A stretch of DNA of 64,000 nucleotides from Pegea sp. RAD2-039 (lineage: Eukaryota; Chordata; Thaliacea; Salpida; Salpidae), in assembly GCA_034620365.1 (NCBI GenBank), contig JAQGEQ010000343.1, positions 124,001-188,000 on the forward strand, written 5' to 3'. This document shows positions 30,444 to 45,895 of this stretch, in pieces; the stretch's first letter is position 1, and each line of letters opens with the position of its first letter. The notes below the pieces were generated by a model, which did not search any database, was not told where the DNA came from, and saw nothing but the letters and a program-made list of their open reading frames with translations. The translations under genes and the position numbers were made by a program.

Positions 30444-32117
30444 GTTTCTTCTTCTTCTTCTTTTTCTTTTTTCATATGGCTAAAACAATAAGTATAAATA
30501 GCAAATTCATATGCAGGGTCTAGGCCAACCATAATTGAATCAGATAATTTTTTAGCTTGTTTCCAATAGAAATCAACTTTGCACAAAAGTGGCTGAAAAC
30601 ATTTAAATTAATTAAACTATTTTGATTACAACATAAACCAAAAATTAAACTAATTAATAGTTAATAGCCAAAAATGTTTATCAAAACTTACTTTATGCTT
30701 TGCGCCATTCACTTTGCTGTTAGTTAATTTAATGTTGGTTATATTTTTTTCTCCATTTAATCGATTGAATTGAATCCAGTTATGCATCCCATTAACTATT
30801 TCCAGGGTCGTATTAATGGAACCATAAAACACATGCTTAAAACTGAAATAATAAATTAACGCTTGAACTTAATTAATACAAATTTATTTACCTATGACTT
30901 GTAGTTCTATCTGGATGTCGTTCAAACCAAATTTTTTTGATATAAGTCCTAACAGCATCGTGCCCACTTTCTAAAAACAAACTTTTTGATAAATTTGTCA
31001 AGAAGGAAACATAAAGGTAAGAATGTAAAGCACTTATTTGGTTGCCCAAAGTTTGCCGCAAGTAAACTTCCAGTTTTTTTCCGACTTTTGTTTTCAGGAA
31101 TCTACCCATGAATTCGTCAATCAAATAATTTGTTGGTTGTTTGTTTTGATCATACGCCTTAAAAAGATTTTCAAAAGAATCAAGGAAATCTTTATCATAT
31201 AATCGTTTCTCTAATTCAGTCCAAATATCTTTAGTTGGTCTATAAAGAAGTTCAAAAAAATTATTTTAGAAATTTTACTAGCAAATTTTATTTGTTTAAA
31301 CTTTATTATTGTTTCAATAATAATAATTATGCATTCAAAGTTAGATAAATATTATTAAGATGATATCACTTAAAAATTAATTTATATATTTCAATAAACG
31401 TTAAAGAGGGTGCCTGAAGAGAGCACCTCTCGCTAACACACATTCTCACAAATAATATCTATTAAGTTAGAAATATAGAAAGCAAAAGATGTGACACGTG
31501 ACATTTCAGTAGTCCTCAAATCATGTAACCAATGATATTAGATAACTTAATAATAATAATATTATGGGCCTTCTTTGCTGTAAGCAAAAGAAGAAGTGAA
31601 TGTCTAGTTGTTGCCAATGCAGCAGGATTCCACTCTCTACGCCATCTAGGTGTGCAGCGGAACAGAAGGACTGATGCAGCTGGCGTCGTAGGAGCTTCTG
31701 GAAAGACACTGAGTACAGCGACAAACTGCCTACGAGGCTCCAACTCCGGTTTTAAATTCGGAGTTTTGCATTTCTTAGAAGTGTTTTTATTAACCAGACT
31801 AACAAGGCCCTTCTACCCGGGTTTCTTATAGACGTTTCCTTGTCGCAAATATGTGTCCGCCCGAGACTTGCGGGTCAGTTGGGCGTGTGACCAGTAAACT
31901 ACGGTGACAGACAACTTAATTAAATAACAAACCAGAAAACCACAAAAATGAAAAGTACTTACTTAGGATTGTTTATAAAATCTTTACAACTGTCCCACTT
32001 ATCTATAAATCGGGATTCTTTCCACAATTCTCCAGTGATTGGTAGTGGAACTGAATCTGACCAAGTCTGTTGAAAGGACACAAACTGAATGATTAAAACA
32101 CCAAGAAATATCTTCAT
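30444..32117 (-). CDS. Secreted EndoU-family endoribonuclease, 3' end unresolved
   Basis: Exons in transcription order: 32117-31963, 31239-30892, 30842-30692, 30592-30444, all phases consistent. The first 17 residues (MKIFLGVLIIQFVSFQQ) are a signal peptide. The rest matches the EndoU/XendoU poly(U)-preferring endoribonuclease fold: WFERHPDR, FKHVFYGSI, NGMHNWIQFNRLNGE, CKVDFYWK, and the closing YEFAIYTYCF. The two catalytic His (in KHVF and MHNW) are present; the residue before the first is Lys where XendoU has a catalytic Glu. At 30444 a perfect GTAAGT donor overlaps a TAA, so either a short C-terminus is used or another exon exists downstream. Intron 1 carries a composite retroposon. The first exon lies in an inverted repeat whose other arm holds a second copy. 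Confidence 0.85.
31375..31925 (-). mobile_element. Composite retroposon: GC-rich head plus LINE tail
   Basis: Inside intron 1 of the EndoU gene. The part at 31375-31535 is the reversed LINE tail (reads CTACTGAAATGTCACGTG and GTGTGTTAGCGAGAGGTGCT on the minus strand). It is joined to a GC-rich 370-bp head (31545-31920) unlike the AT-rich surroundings. The head has an open frame on each strand but no recognised domain. It may be the LINE 5' region after internal deletion, or the head of a SINE-like element using the LINE tail. Confidence 0.6.
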
Positions 32118-33871
32118 TGTTTCCAACTGAACTTGAAAACCTAAATTTGGAACAGAAAAGTGATCAGAACAGTTACTAATGATAATTACATATTATTTGA
32201 TTCTAAAGGAAAATATTTTATATAAAATCATTAAATTTTTAACTTATTTTAACATAATTGAATTAACTAGTTTTTATCATAAGAAAACCTTAACTTAAGT
32301 TAGAAGAACTTTAATTTAAAATAATTCTGTACCGAAGCTTTACGTTTATATATATTAGGGAATCTATAAATAAAAGTTATTTAAAAGCTTTGAATGAAGC
32401 TATTAAAAGAAGTGTATTTTAGGCCGTAAAGAAAACGGAAAGCTTTTGTTGAAAGCCTTTGATGGAAATAATTTAAATTGAAAGTTAATTTAAAACGATG
32501 AAAATAAGATTCCGTTTATTAATTTCTTTATTATTCACTATGAAATGATTCGTGAACAATTCTTCAATTTAAAATAAATTATAAAATTAACTCTTGAAAA
32601 AATAAAGAATAAAGCCACGTAATATTCATTTTAATCTCTTTCTATTATTAGCTCAAAAATTTCATAATTTTTTAGTCACTGATGAAATTTAAAATCATTT
32701 TAAAGAAAAACTGAGTTTTATTTACAATATAAATTAGAAGAATATCTGATGACAATAAACCATTTCGAGAAGAGTTCAGCGTGAGTCCGAAAGATGTAGA
32801 TGACTCGAGATTAAATTTGATTAGTTTAGAGTTTACCAATAGGAAAAGGACTTCGAAGTCAAGGAGAGAAACCTCAAAACAAAGATAAGAACAGATAGAC
32901 AAATATCATTCCATGTAAGATACTTGTTGATGAGACTACATCATCTGATCTTCTTGATCTTCAGATGATCATTCTAGAGTTGTCCTCCCGAAATCAACAA
33001 ATACAAGTGAAAGTGATTATAAAAACGCATCTTTTGTGGATGTGAGTCTTTATCTTCATCTTTTTACTGACTGAGTTTCGAAGCAGTAGACGTAAAGTAG
33101 AGTTAAATCAGTTTACCTAAAATGTCGCCAAATAAAACCTCAGTTAGTAGTAGAAGAAGTTGTTGTATAGGGATCCGATATTATGAACCAAACCCTGACT
33201 AGATTACCATCAACAAAACATTGATTGAAAAAATGTTTAAAACACTTCAGTCAGTTGTTGGAAGCAGTTAAAAGTTTTAACGTTGTGTGTAAAGGTACAA
33301 ATTGAAAACTACTAAATTTTGATTCAGCAAATAATCTTTGCTATCGAATTAAAGAAGAAATTTAGAATAATTATTGAAATAATTTGTTGAAACTTGTTCA
33401 ACTCCAAAAATTAAATGTTCGAAATATTAGCAGAGTAATTTTACGCAGTTATTTTCCTTTATATAGATTTATATTAGTTTAGTGTTTGTGGTGTAAATTT
33501 GCTGATAAATTATATCGTTATAAAAATATTTTCTGAATTGACTCCTTTTAGCGACTTTTTACATAAAAGTTTTTATTTAAATTATCTAAGTACTATTTTT
33601 TTTAGCAAATATTTGATTTAATATAAATGGATAAGAGATAAGAAATTAGGAAGATGATGCAAGTTTGAGACTAGCGGTTAGAGAGTTTGACGATCAAAAT
33701 AACAAGAAGATAAAATTAAATTTGAATCTTTAAATCAAGATATATTCCTATTATTACGAAAGGCACTGTGAGAAGCAACACAAAAATATTGTGAAAAAAA
33801 GAAGCTCCCAGACCGGGAATCGAACCCCGGCCGCGTGCGTGAGAGCCAAGAATCCTAACCACTAGACCACT
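32069..33871. repeat. Left arm of large inverted repeat
   Basis: Reverse-complement match to 62202-64000 over about 1.8 kb with only scattered differences seen by eye. It contains the first codons and upstream region of the EndoU gene, one snRNA-like unit (RNA about 33382-33436) and most of a tRNA-Glu relic, where the similarity stops. Arms are separated by about 28 kb. Since the right arm runs off the window end, the full arm may be longer. Confidence 0.93.
33382..33436 (-). ncRNA. snRNA-like unit 1
   Basis: Promoter element 33475-33505, TATA 33458-33465, Sm-like site 33404-33412 (AATTTTTGG on the minus strand), perfect hairpin 33386-33402. The variable segment contains TACTCTGCTAATATTTCGAA, shared with units 6, 12 and 19. 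Ends are predicted from TATA distance and hairpin position, not measured. Confidence 0.5.
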
Positions 33872-33876
33872 TTTCC
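33805..33876 (-). pseudogene. tRNA-Glu (CTC) pseudogene at arm edge
   Basis: Keeps A box, anticodon loop CTCTCAC and T arm, but the 5' acceptor strand reads GGGAAAAG and no longer pairs with TCTGGGA, and the anticodon stem (CTTGG/GCACG) has mismatches. The inverted repeat ends within this gene. Confidence 0.85.
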
Positions 33877-34071
33877 CATCTCTTCAATTATATTAAATCA
33901 TAAATTTCCAAAAAAAATATATTTAGATAATTCAAGTAAAAACTTTTATGTAAAAAGTAGCTAAAAGAAGTCATTACAGAAAAATTTTTTGACGACAATT
34001 TATTAGCAAATTCACACCACAAACACTAAACTACAAGAAATTTATATAAAGAAACAAATCAGCGTACAACC

Positions 34072-34135
34072 GATTTTGAAATTTTTATTGGCGATATATT
34101 TTTCAATTTTTAGAGTTGAACAAGTTTCAACGAAC
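34072..34135 (+). ncRNA. snRNA-like unit 2
   Basis: Promoter element 34003-34033, TATATAAA 34043-34050, leader ATCAGCGTA, Sm-like AATTTTTAG 34105-34113, hairpin 34115-34131 perfect. Variable segment contains CCGATTTTGAAATTTTTATT, unlike the other units. Confidence 0.55.
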
Positions 34136-34674
34136 TAATTCAAAATTAAACTTAAATTATCTTCCTTTATTTAAAAGATAGGATTATTTGCTAAATCAAC
34201 ATTCAGTAGTTTTTAATTGGTACGTTTACACAACGTTTAACGATAAAATAATATTTTCTTTAAATTTTATAATAAAAATTAAAATTAGTTTGATTGATTT
34301 AACAAATATTAAAGTTAAATAAAAAAGTTAGATAATTAAAAAGTATTTTAAATATTTTAAGTGAAAAAAAACTATTTTCTATTCTATATAATAACTATTT
34401 AGATATTTCATAAAACCAGAAGAATTAAAGTAAACAGACAAATTGTCACTAAGTATTGATAACCAACTATCTAACATCCCTCTTATGACTTTTATGAGCT
34501 TTAACTACCTCTTTTATTTTATATCTAATTTACAAGTTTAATTTATATGAATATCAAAATAAATAAAAATAAAATACAAGTAAATTCTAACTATTCAAAA
34601 TTTCAAAATTCAATATTCCAAAATTTTTGACGTAAAACAAAAAATAATTAAAAAGCTTAAAATTATATTTTTTA

Positions 34675-34722
34675 GGAAACCGATTGCAGAGAAACCAACA
34701 ATAATTTTGTGAATCTATTTTA
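34675..34722 (+). pseudogene. Exon relic, ETDC family
   Basis: 48-bp block after a TTTTTAG acceptor, reading ETDCRETNNNFVNLF-type residues. The donor region has become TTTTAGGTAAAT, one base longer than in the sister copies. Same small exon recurs at 43034-43081 (-), 53920-53967 and 57675-57722. Confidence 0.45.
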
Positions 34723-35045
34723 GGTAAATATTAATTTGATTCTAAACTTAAATTCTTTTGTTTTATCAAGTATCTAAATTGTTATTCTATAGAAAACGAA
34801 ATACTTTTTTTCACTTGAGATATTTGAAAAAATTTGTACAGATCTTACTTTTTTATTTAACTTAAATTTTGCTGTTAAATCAATCAAACTAATTTTAACT
34901 TTTACTAAAGATTTTAAAATCTAAAGGAAACATTATTTTATTGTTAAATGTTGTATAAATGTACAAAATAAAATCCAAATGTTGATTCAACAAATAATCC
35001 TTTCTAGCAAATAAACAAAAATAATTTAAGTTTAATCTTAAATTA

Positions 35046-35102
35046 GTGAGTTGAAACTTGTTCAACTCCAAAATTTAAGAAAATTTATATATTTATTGAT
35101 CG
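35046..35102 (-). ncRNA. snRNA-like unit 3
   Basis: Promoter element 35141-35171 (with two changes, CACTACAAGCAC), TATA 35124-35131, Sm-like AATTTTGG 35068-35075, perfect hairpin 35050-35066. The leader reads GTCAGCGACTTA. Variable segment contains GCGATCAATAAATATATAAA. Confidence 0.5.
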
Positions 35103-35336
35103 CTTAAGTCGCTGACGTTTTACTTTATATAAATTTCTAGTAGTTTAGTGCTTGTAGTGTAAAATTGCTAATAAATTAGTTGGTCAAAGGAAAATTTTCT
35201 GAATTTCCTTCAATTAGATACGTTTTTCTTTAAAGTTTCTATTTAAGTCATCTAAATATCAAAAGACACAAATTAAAAACTAATAAATGTTTTGTTTTAA
35301 ACAGAAAAAGATACTTTTGATTTAATAATTAAAATA

Positions 35337-35391
35337 GTCTGTTGAATCGTATTCAACTCTAAAAATAACAACATTTCCAAATGAAGAAGAC
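35337..35391 (-). ncRNA. snRNA-like unit 4
   Basis: Promoter element 35430-35460, TATA-like TGTATAAA 35413-35420, Sm-like 35359-35367, hairpin 35341-35357 with a changed loop (TACGA) but an intact six-pair stem. Variable segment contains GCGTCTTCTTCATTTGGAAA. Confidence 0.5.
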
Positions 35392-35814
35392 GCTTTTACG
35401 CTGATTTGTTTCTTTATACAAAATTCTATTAGTTTAGTGTTTGTGGTGTAGAATTGCTAATAAATTATTTCGTCATAAAAATATTTTCTGAATTGACTCC
35501 TGTTAGCTACTTTTGACTTTAAAGTTTTTATTTGAATAATCTAAATAAGATTTTTCAATCAATTTTCTTACTTAATAAAATAGAAGAGATACGAAAATAT
35601 CAGAATGTGCAACTTTGAGACAAGTGAATAGAAAGCTTGAAGATAAAATTTATATTATATTATATATTATATTTGAATCTTTAAATTGAGAGATGTTTAT
35701 AATCTTAATAAAGGCACTAGAAAAATCTAGCAACACATTTTCGTATGCAGTAAAATTTTACTAGATTCAGCTTCCTGCTTTACTACTTGTTTGTCAACCA
35801 AACAAAAAACTAGT

Positions 35815-37770
<1,956 letters not shown>

Positions 37771-37959
37771 CGCTAAAATTTATATCAAGAATTTATTCAA
37801 CAAAATGTTTGGATTTAACTTAAAATAAAGAAATTATTAAACGATGCTAAAAAAATAATTTAAAATTGTTGCAAATTTTGAATTTTTACAAATGCTTCAC
37901 CAAAGACAATAAAAACGATAATTCTTTTGGTTTTATCCATTTATCTAAGTAGCGTGAGT

Positions 37960-38075
37960 AATTCTTGTAATTAAATCTTATCTTGTTTTATGTAAGCACA
38001 CATCAAGAGCTGGTTCTAAATCCAAATTTGCATTGTAGTCATCTGTTTTGGATAGTAAATTTTTAAGAGTTGAAT
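37960..38075 (-). pseudogene. Exon relic, DDYNANLDLE family
   Basis: On the minus strand reads KTDDYNANLDLEPALDVCLH before a stop. The same block on the plus strand at about 57112-57220 reads DDYNINLDLETALVVCLHK. Family unknown; it lies in the same repeat mosaic as the other small exons. Confidence 0.35.
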
Positions 38076-38349
38076 CAGCTTTACCTAAAATGTCGCCAAA
38101 TAAAACCTCAGTTAGTAGTAGAAGGAGTTGTTGTATTTGGAGTCGATTTTATTAACTAAACCCTGACTAGATTACCCTCAACAAAACATTGTTTGAAAAA
38201 ATATTTAAAACACTTCAGTCAGTTGTTGGAAGCAGTTAAAAGTTTTAACGTTGTGTGTAAAAGTACAAATTGAAAACTACTAAATTTTGAATCAGCAAAT
38301 AATCTTTGCTATCGAAATAAAGAAGAAATTTAGTATAATTATTGAAATA

Positions 38350-38405
38350 ATTTGTTGAAACTTGTTCAACTCTAAAAATTAAATGTTTGAAATATTAGCA
38401 GAGTA
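38350..38405 (-). ncRNA. snRNA-like unit 6
   Basis: Promoter element 38443-38473, TATA 38427-38434, Sm-like AATTTTTAG 38372-38380, perfect hairpin 38354-38370. Variable segment contains TACTCTGCTAATATTTCAAA, nearly the same as units 1 and 19. Confidence 0.52.
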
Positions 38406-38479
38406 CTTTTATGCAGATTTGTTCCATTATATAAATTTTTATTAGTTTAGTGTTTGTGGTGTAAATTTGCTAATAAATT

Positions 38480-39263
38480 ATTTCGTCAAAAAATATTTTC
38501 TGAATTGAATCCTGTTAGCTACTTTTTACTTAACAGTTTTTATCTAATAAATGAAATAAATTATTTGATTTTTTAAAAGATTTTCAAATATTTAATTAAA
38601 TAATTTTACTTTTGAATAAAATTATAACTAAAAAAGGTATATATAAAATTTAATAAGCAAAATGGCTAATCACTTAAATCAAAAAATCCTAATTTATAAA
38701 AAAACTTACATTAAACCTTAATTTAAAGTAAACTAAACTTATAATATTTGTATTTTCTTAAGACATCATAGCTAGATGGAAAACTGATTTTTATAAGTTT
38801 TTGATACATTTTATTTGAGTTTTTTATTTTGTGTTTTTGTATAGTTGTTATTATTGTTTAATTTTTACAAAACTGAAATTATTAATATTTCATAAAATAA
38901 AGCAAAAGACACTCAAATTATATAAATGCAAGTGAAGAAGCAAAAGAAGTAATATTTTGTTTCACATCAATTGTTAAAATCAATTTAACAAACAAATTAT
39001 AACTTGGTAATAGTCTTACCATCGAAGATACTGATGTAAGTGAAAACATCTTACTTGTATTATCTTCTACATTGTCCGGTTACAAATAAATGATTTAAAT
39101 AAAAGTTTTATTAAAATATTTTTCAATCTATATTTTGTTGATGGTAATCTAGTCAGGGTTTGGTTCATAATATCAGCTCCATACCCAGCAGCTCCTTCTA
39201 CTACTAACTGAGGTTTTAGTTGGCGACATTTTAATCAAAATGATTTAACTCCTAAAATTTTAC
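38480..39263. other. Repeat-mosaic DNA without gene
   Basis: AT-rich sequence. At 39140-39235 it holds the reversed version of the recurring block GTCGCCAAATAAAACCTCAG / CCTGACTAGATTACCATCAA that accompanies many snRNA-like units on their 3' side. Confidence 0.5.
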
Positions 39264-39471
39264 TATCCAAAGATCAATTATAGTGTTGCCCACAGCAGCT
39301 TTTTATTGGCTCTTTTTTTCGTTTACACCACAAGTGTGAAATAAGAGAATGAAACTCATAACCGTTTGAAACCCCTTAACTGTTAATAGTCTGAATCATA
39401 CCTGTGGTGTAAAGCAAGAAAAGAGCCAATAAAAAGCTGCTGTGGGCAACACTATAATTGATCTTTGGATA
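39264..39471. repeat. Foldback element with about 70-bp inverted ends
   Basis: The left end TATCCAAAGATCAATTATAG continues through GTGTTGCCCACAGCAGC; the right end is its reverse complement and finishes CTTTGGATA. Arms are about 70 bp, the loop contains AACCGTTTGAAACCCCTTAA. Half copies (one arm plus loop) lie at about 51889-52000, 53385-53475 and 56665-56790. No protein is encoded; MITE-like. Confidence 0.85.
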
Positions 39472-39754
39472 TTAAATCTTTAAAAGTTAAATCAATTTAC
39501 CTAAAATGTCGCCAAATAAAACCTCAGTTAGTAGTAGAAGGAACTGCTGGATATGGAGCTGATATTATGAACCAAACCCTGACTAGATTACCATCAACAA
39601 AACATTGATTGAAAAAAACTTAAATCATTTACTGTAAGCAGTTAAAAGTTTTTAAGTGCTGTGTAAAGGTACAAATAAAAAACTACTAAATGTTGATTCT
39701 ACGAATAATCCTTTCTAAAATAAAGAAAGATATTTTAGATTTAATATTCAAATA

Positions 39755-39809
39755 ATCCGTTGAAACTTGTTCAACTCCAAAAATTTACAACAAGATTTGA
39801 ATTAGCAAT
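39755..39809 (-). ncRNA. snRNA-like unit 7
   Basis: Promoter element 39846-39876, TATA-like GTTATAAA 39831-39838, Sm-like AATTTTTGG 39777-39785, perfect hairpin 39759-39775. Variable segment contains GCTAATTCAAATCTTGTTGT. Confidence 0.5.
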
Positions 39810-40269
39810 TTTAAGGCTGATTTTTTCGATTTTATAACTTTCTATTAGTTTAGTGTTTGTGGTGTAAATTTGCTAATAAATTATTCATCATATAAAATTT
39901 TCTATGTTGACTCCTGTTAGCTACTTTTTACTAAAAATTTTTTATCTAAATTATCAAAATAAGAATTTTCTAGCAAATTTATGATAAGTGTAAATGGATA
40001 AGAAATGGGAAATTATTTGGTTTAATATAATTGAAGAGATGGGAAAATAGCAAGATGAAGCAACTTTGAGACAAGCAGTTAGAGAGTTTGAAGATAAAAT
40101 AACAAGATGATAAGATTAAATTTGAATCTTTAAACCAAGAGATGTTTATAGTATTAATAAAGGCGCTAAATAAACTTCGCAACAAATTTACGATGCGGTG
40201 AAATTTTACTAGATTTAGCCTCCTGCTTTACTACTTGTTCGTCAACCAAACAAACAACTAGTGTAGCAA

Positions 40270-42165
<1,896 letters not shown>

Positions 42166-42647
42166 AATATTTGTGAGGATAAAGCTGAACTACTAGACCA
42201 TTATTACTCTTGTATCTTAGATTGAACATTTTCAATTTTAAAATAGATGAAAAGCTGTGTTGTTTGAACTACATATCAGAAGTGTATTTTACCGCATACG
42301 TAAATGTGTTGCTAAATTATTATAGTGCGTTTATTAATACTATAAACATCTCTTGATTTAAAGATTCAAATTTAATTTTATCTTCTTGTTATTTTGATCT
42401 TCAAACTCTCTAACCACTTGTCTCAAATTTGCATCATTCTGATATTTTCCCATCTCTTCAATTATATTAAATCATAGATTGATTATAAAAATATTTTTAG
42501 ATAATTTAGATAAAAACTTTTAAGTAAAAAGTAGCTAGCAGAAATCAATTCAGATAATTTTTTTTGACGAAATTATTTCTTAGCAAATTTACACCACAAA
42601 CACTAAACTAGTAAAACTTATATATAGCAACAAACCATCGTAAAAAT

Positions 42648-42704
42648 GTTTAATAAATACATTGAATAGTTGTTAATTTTTGAGTTGAACAAGTTTCAAC
42701 GAGC
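42648..42704 (+). ncRNA. snRNA-like unit 8
   Basis: Promoter element 42580-42610, TATATATA 42619-42626, leader CATCGTAAAA, Sm-like AATTTTTGA 42675-42683, perfect hairpin 42684-42700. Variable segment contains AATAAATACATTGAATAGTT. Confidence 0.52.
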
Positions 42705-43033
42705 TAATTCAAAATTAAATATTAAAATAATTTCCTTTGTTTAATAGAAAGGATTATTTGCTGTATCAACATTCAATAGTCTTTATTTTGTACATTTACA
42801 CAACATTTAACAATAAAATAATGTTTGCTTTAAATTTTTAAATCTTTAGTAAAAGTTAAAATTAGTTTGATTGATTTAACAGCAAAATTAAAGTTGAATA
42901 AAAAATTTACATCTGTAAAAATTATTTTCAATGTTTTATGTGGAAAGAAAATTATTTAGTATTCTATAAAATTACAATTTAGATACTTCATAAAAATGAA
43001 AGAAATTAAGTTTAGAATCAAATTAATATTTAC

Positions 43034-43572
43034 CAAAACTAGATTTACCAAATTATTGCTGGTTTCTCTGCAATCGGTTTCCTAAAAAATATAATTTTAA
43101 GCTTTTTAATTATTTTTTGTTTCACGTCAAAAGTTTTGATTCAAATGAAAGTTTGTTTTAATAGTTAATTTAAATAGCATTTGAATAAAAATCGAAGTTA
43201 AATCTAAAAGTTTTAAATCTGAAAAACTTATTTCAAATCATTTAAATGAATATAATGTTTTATCTTCTAATGTATAAATATGACAATTTAGTAAGTTCTT
43301 GAAAAGAAATTAAATAGTTTACTCTTTGTTTGATAGCAATCAAACCAGTTTCAATCCAATTATCTTCTAAATCCTGCAAAATTTCATTAAATAATTACAT
43401 CAGTAACTGGTATTTAAATCTTTAATAACTATATTTATACCACTCTTAACATTTAAATTCAAATGAATTTGTTTTTAGATAAAAGAAGAAATAGAAATAA
43501 TCATTTTTCACTTACTGTATCAGGCTCTGAAAATATCGAAGTTACTTCACTTTTTATTTCATCATTTTCAAT
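43034..43572 (-). CDS. Three small phase-0 exons of an unknown gene family
   Basis: Exons on the minus strand: 43572-43516 (57 bp, IENDEIKSEVTSIFSEPDT), 43373-43323 (51 bp, DLEDNWIETGLIAIKQR), 43081-43034 (48 bp, ETDCRETSNNLVNLVL). Each has an AG acceptor and a GTAAGT, GTAAAC or GTAAAT donor, and each length is a multiple of three. The same exons recur in order at 53644-53967 (+) and 57400-57722 (+). I do not recognise the protein. A real gene, a decayed gene or a repeat carrying exons are all possible. Confidence 0.45.
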
Positions 43573-43913
43573 CTAAGATTATAAATAAATACTTTAAATT
43601 TGTTATCAGAAGAAATTGTAAGAAGGCAAACCTCTATCTAAAAACATAATAAATTAGGTTTAGCATCAAATTAAGAATTACCAAAACCGGATTCACCAAA
43701 TTATTGAAAATTACAAGGTAAAAACTGATATAAAACCAAAGTACAGCAACATAATAAAAAAAAGAGAAATTCTGCTTAAACAGCTGAAAAAATAAAGTAT
43801 TAAAATGATGAAATAAAAATATAATACTATTATCCTACTTTATAAAAAAACTGTTTGAAAAAATACTTAAATTAAAATCAATTTTAAATAAATCTAGGTT
43901 TAATCTAGAAATA

Positions 43914-43951
43914 GTCTGTTGAAACTACTCCAACTCCCATAATTCACTACA
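43914..43951 (-). ncRNA. snRNA-like unit 9, degenerate
   Basis: Promoter element 43990-44020 with several changes, TATA 43973-43980, but the Sm-like site is AATTATGGG and the region between TATA and hairpin (43918-43934) is 20 bp shorter than in the others. Probably a dead copy. Confidence 0.35.
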
Positions 43952-44389
43952 ATGGCGACTTCAAGTATTTTCTTTATATAAATTTCGATTAGTTTAGTGT
44001 TTGCGGTGAAGATTCGTTAATAAATTATTTCGTTATAAAAAATTTTCTGAATTGACTCCTGTTACCTAATTTTGACTTTATTGTTTTTATTTAAAATATT
44101 CAAATTTTTAAATAATTTATGATTTAATATAATTGAAGAGATTGGAAAATATCAGAATGATGCAACTTTGAGACAAGCAATTGGAGAGTTTGAAGATCAA
44201 GATAACAAGATGATAAAATTATATTTGAATCTTTAAACCAAGAGATATTTATAGTATTAAGAATGGCACTATAAAAATCTAGCAACATATTTACACATTT
44301 TCGTATGCTGTAAAATTTTACTAGATTTAGCCTCCTGCTTTATTGCTTGTTCGTCAACCAAACAAATAACTAACGTAGCAACACCCAAC

Positions 44390-45525
44390 AAAATGGCTTT
44401 TTCTAAAAGTTACTTATTAAAATAAACAATAATTCAAAACATTTCAGCATTTACTTAGTAAGCAGCTTTCAACTCATACATAATTTAAAAATGGAATTAA
44501 TGAAAAATTACGCAACGTAAACTTTCTCATAACTATACGGTAAGTTTTTCAAATAATTCTTTGACAATACCTTAATTTTTTTAATATTAGTCAATATAAA
44601 TTGATAACATCTTTTCAATTTCAAAGTTAACAGCTTTTTAAAAAATATATTGTAAGGAACGATTGGAAAAACTTTTAGAAGAAATTTTAAATAGAATTTT
44701 GTTAAAACTTTCAAAGAAATTTTATTTAGTATTAAACATAATTTCAAAATTACTAATTATTATTGAAATTTAAGTCATTTCAACATAAACTTTAGACATT
44801 TTAAGTAAAAAAATCAATAAACTTTTAATGATACTTTGTTTAAAAAACATTTTAAAAATTCAACTTACAAAAACTGTAAATAATAAATATAAATAATAAT
44901 ATCTAAAAATTTCAAATCGAAAACCTATTAAGATAAAAAATATATTTAAACTATAGAATTGAAAAGTACTAAAAAAAGTAAAATATCAAGAAGAACATCA
45001 AAGTTAAAAATAAATTTGACTTTAAATAAAAATATATCCTGTTTGTCTGCATAAAAAAGATTTCATTTGAAACTTTTATATAAAAACTCTTTTTTAAAAG
45101 AATAGTTAAAAAAAACATTTAGAATTGAGAAAATAATTATTTTGGCCAATTTTGGTCTTTCTCTAGAACTGCGCAGAAACTTTTTAAAGCTTCCAAATGA
45201 AAAACAGAAATTTTCAACAAGAATTAAACAATTCGTTCTACGATTTTATATATTTTTTTAATAGTCATACTTCCATCTAATCTTACATATCCGTATCTGA
45301 CAACAAAATGTTGATTGAAATTCATCATCATCAAGTTCTCTACCTCCTCATACGGCACAATTTTTCACATAAATCGAGCGTTTGCGTGTAATTTGATACA
45401 ATCACGTATTTATCATCATTTAGTGAACGAGTTGCTGCCATCAATAAATCCACTAACATCATTTTACCAGATAAATCCGGCTGAAAAAAAATTGTTTAAA
45501 AGAAAAGCTCCCAGACCGGGAATAT
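44390..45525 (-). pseudogene. RAD54L partial copy C (exon 9, start of exon 10, flank)
   Basis: Contains exon 9 and the start of exon 10 (up to the codons for IVER), joined directly to a point about 170 bp after the RAD54L stop (17446 equivalent) at the shared letters CGA. It begins at about 45525 with only the last bases of the tRNA-Glu T arm. It shares this exact deletion with copy D. Confidence 0.88.
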
Positions 45526-45895
45526 CAGAGGTGTATTTTACCGCATACGTAAATGTAATGCTAAATTATTTTAGTGCCCTTCTTATAAATATAAATCTCT
45601 TGATTTAAAGATTCAAATATAATTTTATCATCTTGTTACTTTGATCTTCAAACTCTCTTACCGCGTGTCTCAAAGTTGTATCATTCTGATATTTTCCCAT
45701 CTCTTCAATTATATTAAATCATAAATTTATTACAAAAATATTTTTAGATAATTTAGATAAAAACGTTTAAGTAAAAAAGTAGCTAGCAGAAATCAATTCA
45801 GAAAATTTTTTTTGACGAAATAATTTTTTAGCAAATTTACACCACAAACACTAAACTAGTAAAACTTATATAAATAGACAAATCGGCGTAAAAAT

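Noticed and set aside
32672-32902. 76-codon minus-strand frame in the inverted repeat arm
   Set aside because: The frame lies upstream of EndoU with hydrophobic low-complexity residues and no splice or family evidence. The mirror arm shows changes without clear coding constraint.
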